A stretch of 7,563 nucleotides of DNA from Thermoprotei archaeon (GTDB lineage Archaea > Thermoproteota > Thermoprotei_A > Sulfolobales > WANQ01): contig JALWGO010000265.1 of assembly GCA_027038805.1 (NCBI GenBank), positions 1 through 7,563 of the forward strand, given 5' to 3'. How positions within the stretch are numbered: position 1 is the first letter of the stretch; every line of letters begins with the position of its first letter. The position numbers were made by a program, and so were the translations under genes. Below the pieces are notes generated by a model, which was given only the letters and a program-made list of their open reading frames with translations, was not told the origin of the DNA and ran no database searches. Of this stretch, positions 5,441 through 7,563 are shown piece after piece.

Positions 5441-6164
5441 TCTTATTTTCTTCTCCGGTTTCAGTTTTTTCTTCTGGTGCCTTGTAGAAGCGGTCAATGA
5501 ATATTATTTCCTTTACATTATCTATATATTTTGGTATTTCGTTCGCTACTATTTTCTTAGCAAGTTGTATGTCCTCGGCTAGTAACACCTTTTCTGGTAA
5601 TTCTATCATAATCTTGCCATCATCTTCGTGTATCTTTATTTCATCTACGTTTAATCCTCTAATCCTCCTTTTAACGAGATACTTTATTTTCTCTTTTCTA
5701 TCATCTATTTTCTTTATTACTTTAAACTTGTAAATGAGCGTTTTTCCTGCCAATGGATGATTGAAATCTATTACAGCTCTACCACCACCTACCTCTCTCA
5801 CAACGCCTGGTATTCCACCTATTTCAATTACCTCTCCTGGTTCTATTCTTTTTATTCCCCGCTTACGTAATTCTCGGACAGAAAAAGTCCGTATCTTATT
5901 TCGATCCCTTGGACCGAAGGCCTTTTCGGGAGGTATTTCTACTTCCTTTTCCTCTCCTACATTGCTTTCTCTCAATGCTTCCTCAAATCCCTTTACAAAT
6001 CTTTTCTCACCTATTATTACGAGAATAGGACCGTATTCTTTCTCTTCGTCATAAATCCCATATTCCTTTGCGATTTTTTCATCTGTTGTATCAATAACTC
6101 GGTCTTGATCCTTTACTTTTACCGTGTATTCTACTAGTATGAAATCCTTTTCATTAAATGGCAT
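5430..6164 (-). CDS. SlyD-like FKBP-type peptidyl-prolyl isomerase, long archaeal form
   Basis: This cytosolic folding helper catalyses cis-trans isomerisation at proline. The 244-residue chain starts with the FKBP fold (FILVEYTVKVKD 8-19, VIDTTDE 23-29, KGFEEAL 58-64 and VEIPPEKAFGPRD 75-87). It is interrupted by an insert-in-flap chaperone domain (about 88-130) and resumes with FNHPLAGKTL (134-143). Residues about 151-244 form an extra C-terminal domain as in the longer archaeal FKBPs (about 26 kDa), ending in an acidic Glu-rich tail. There is no His-rich metal tail like that of bacterial SlyD. AGGAGGG at 6177-6171, six bases before ATG 6164, is the best ribosome site in the window. The gene follows the Nip7-like gene after 52 bases, so it may share its transcript. 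Confidence 0.93.
   Translation of the reverse strand: MPFNEKDFILVEYTVKVKDQDRVIDTTDEKIAKEYGIYDEEKEYGPILVIIGEKRFVKGFEEALRESNVGEEKEVEIPPEKAFGPRDRNKIRTFSVRELRKRGIKRIEPGEVIEIGGIPGVVREVGGGRAVIDFNHPLAGKTLIYKFKVIKKIDDRKEKIKYLVKRRIRGLNVDEIKIHEDDGKIMIELPEKVLLAEDIQLAKKIVANEIPKYIDNVKEIIFIDRFYKAPEEKTETGEENKITQ
5441..5471 (+). terminator. T-rich termination region after egsA
   Basis: Directly after the TAA the plus strand has TCTTATTTTCTTCT and, a few bases on, GTTTTTTC (5464-5471). Such T-rich tracts without a required hairpin are typical archaeal terminators. They fall inside the antisense 3' end of the FKBP gene, whose Glu/Lys-rich tail codons create them. Confidence 0.45.
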
Positions 6165-6170
6165 TTGTAT

Positions 6171-6177
6171 CCCTCCT
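6171..6177 (-). promoter_or_regulatory. Strong Shine-Dalgarno site of the FKBP gene
   Basis: The minus strand reads AGGAGGG six bases before ATG 6164, nearly the full complement of the archaeal 16S 3' end. It fixes the start and contrasts with the leaderless or weak-site starts of SmAP and egsA; such sites are expected for internal operon genes. Confidence 0.8.
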
Positions 6178-6216
6178 ATTTTCCCGCTTTGTGATACGCA
6201 TACTGGTTTAACTTTT

Positions 6217-6792
6217 TTATCCTCCTCTTCTCAAATACCATCCTAAGTCTATAATGTTTTTGATGATAACTTTTCTTCTTGCTAATATTTTATTTCCTCG
6301 TTTAGTTATTGTGCCTAGAGCTCTCCCTATACCTGTATATTCGTGTCTGCCATTAAGAACTAACACTATCTGTTTTTCTCTTATATTAGTTCCTATATCA
6401 ATGACGGATTCCGTGAATATATCTTTGCCGTAGAGGAAGTTCTTTTCACCTTTATCGTTTACTATAACATAAACATTTGTCTTAGTTACTGCAGCATAGC
6501 CGAGTTCTAATGACGGGATAAACTTGCTTTCTCTTATTCTTCCAACATGAAATCCTAATGCATAAGGATGTTTTCTCTTTTCTAAAATTTCATCAATTAT
6601 TTTTTTACCGTCTTCGTTGATAGCGTAAACTTCGTTAAAAAATCCTTCATAAATGTATACATATACATTTTTGCTATGTAGTTGTTCTACAAGTAAGTTC
6701 CCTAAAGTAATATTCCAGTTTTTTATTACAAACTTATTTACTATAGATAACTCGGTTCGTGATATATTTCTAACCTTAAGCTTACTTGCCAT
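6217..6792 (-). CDS. Nip7-like PUA-domain ribosome biogenesis protein
   Basis: The 191-residue protein matches the two-domain Nip7 layout. An N-terminal alpha/beta domain (about 1-100) contains ALGFHVGRI (78-86) and a following beta strand like the 'LGTCFGKF...' region of eukaryotic Nip7. A C-terminal PUA-type domain follows, with NFLYGKDI (118-125), GIGRALG (154-160) and IIDLGWYLR (180-188), close to Nip7's FLYG and DIGEYLR signatures. Eukaryotic Nip7 is a 60S assembly factor that binds U-rich RNA; an archaeal role in rRNA processing or modification is inferred. ATG 6792 overlaps the methyltransferase stop by one base (TAATG), and GAGG (6804-6801) lies eight bases upstream, so translation is coupled. 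Sequence divergence makes it less certain than its neighbours. Confidence 0.75.
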   Translation of the reverse strand: MASKLKVRNISRTELSIVNKFVIKNWNITLGNLLVEQLHSKNVYVYIYEGFFNEVYAINEDGKKIIDEILEKRKHPYALGFHVGRIRESKFIPSLELGYAAVTKTNVYVIVNDKGEKNFLYGKDIFTESVIDIGTNIREKQIVLVLNGRHEYTGIGRALGTITKRGNKILARRKVIIKNIIDLGWYLRRGG

Positions 6793-7563
6793 TATTTTTT
6801 CCTCAGTCTAGATATGAAAAATCCCTCCGTACCATGAACATATGGATATAATCGTTTACATTTTCTGAATTCTTTTCCGAAGTACACACCTTTGTATTCT
6901 TCTAGGCCATTAGCGCCGATCCCTATATCGATTGAAAGTAATTCTAACTCAAACTCTCGATTATCGTTGATAACATTAAATATAACGTATTCGTTTTCCT
7001 CGGGTGCGACGCTACAAGTAGAATAAACTATTATCCCGTTATGTTTAAGTACTCTTATTGCTGTTTTAAGCAGTGATATTTGTATTTTTGATAATTTCTT
7101 TATATCCTCTATTGTTCTACTAGTCTTTCTTTCTGGAATCAAAGGAATTAATCCCTCTCCTGTGCATGGGGCATCAAGTAAGATCTTATCGAATCTTAGG
7201 TCAAATATTTCACTTATTTTTACAGCATCCATTCTTAGTATAATCGTATTAGTAACTCCAAGTCTATTGATATTCGATAAGAGCGATTTTATTCTTTTCC
7301 TATTCTTCTCAACAGCGACAATTACATTTCTATTTTCTGCGAGTTGTGCAATATAGGAGGTTTTACCTCCCGGTGCAGCAGCCATATCTAATATTAATTC
7401 ATTTGGTCTCGGATCAAGTACGAGAGGAGGTAACATTGATGCTGGGCCTTGTATGTGATAGTAGCCTCTTAAATATTCGTGCGTAGCGCCTATTGGTATA
7501 GGAGAACTTAATATCCAATAACCATGAGGGAGCCACGGTATCTTTTCCATTATTATATTTTTC
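6792..7563 (-). CDS. NSUN/Nop2/Trm4-type RNA 5-methylcytosine methyltransferase, 5' end outside the window
   Basis: The enzyme methylates C5 of cytidine in tRNA or rRNA using S-adenosylmethionine. Counting from ATG 7550, motifs are GATHEYLRGYYHIQ (21-34), ASMLPP (37-42), SAM-binding LDMAAAPGGKT (54-64), DAPCTGEG with C129 (126-133), and STCSVAPEENE with C179 (177-187). The two cysteines are the release and attack residues of this family. ATG 7550 is probably not the true start: the frame is open for the four remaining codons (KNII) to the edge, and relatives carry some 60-90 residues before the IPWLPHGY segment found here at 4-11. The gene is therefore treated as partial. It is the first visible gene of a leftward operon with the Nip7-like protein. 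RNA target not determinable. Confidence 0.93.
   Translation of the reverse strand, partial: KNIIMEKIPWLPHGYWILSSPIPIGATHEYLRGYYHIQGPASMLPPLVLDPRPNELILDMAAAPGGKTSYIAQLAENRNVIVAVEKNRKRIKSLLSNINRLGVTNTIILRMDAVKISEIFDLRFDKILLDAPCTGEGLIPLIPERKTSRTIEDIKKLSKIQISLLKTAIRVLKHNGIIVYSTCSVAPEENEYVIFNVINDNREFELELLSIDIGIGANGLEEYKGVYFGKEFRKCKRLYPYVHGTEGFFISRLRKK

Noticed and set aside
5497..6054. Two Ser-rich rightward frames over the FKBP gene
   Set aside because: Shadows of the Glu/Lys/Arg-rich FKBP codons; convergent antisense frames with no signals.

Overview
The window looks like core housekeeping DNA from a hyperthermophilic crenarchaeon, most likely a low-GC member of the Desulfurococcales such as a Staphylothermus relative. 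The archaeal assignment rests on several genes: glycerol-1-phosphate dehydrogenase (makes the archaeal lipid backbone), aCPSF1/FttA, a catalytic proteasome beta subunit, an archaeal Sm protein next to ribosomal protein eL37, and an archaeal SlyD-like FKBP. TATA boxes lie about 25 bases before likely transcription starts, and frequent ATA/AGA/AGG codons fit a thermophilic crenarchaeon. The genus is inference only.

Layout, left to right. The left edge holds the possible first 16 codons of a leftward gene with its own promoter. Next is tRNA-Ala(GGC) with encoded CCA, facing the 3' end of a leftward PUA-domain protein of the MCT-1/Tma20 type. That gene diverges from a rightward pair, SmAP (Lsm) and eL37. 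A convergent gap of about 200 bases after eL37 holds what looks like a broken remnant of an SLC41/MgtE cation transporter. Then come leftward aCPSF1 and, upstream of it, psmB. psmB diverges from rightward egsA. egsA overlaps tail-to-tail by 11 bases with a leftward set: NSUN/Nop2-type RNA m5C methyltransferase (cut by the right edge), a Nip7-like PUA protein, and an FKBP-type prolyl isomerase.

The genes serve three connected jobs: RNA supply, modification and translation (tRNA-Ala, PUA protein, SmAP, eL37, NSUN enzyme, Nip7-like protein), transcript 3'-end formation (aCPSF1), and protein folding or turnover (FKBP, proteasome beta). egsA adds membrane lipid synthesis.

I found no CRISPR array, insertion sequence, toxin-antitoxin pair or defence island, and no clearly novel multigene system. 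The points most worth checking are the transporter remnant with a one-base frameshift in a GC hairpin, two divergent promoters with near-palindromic BRE-TATA-BRE symmetry, and the TAATG-coupled NSUN/Nip7 pair that resembles the eukaryotic Nop2-Nip7 partnership.
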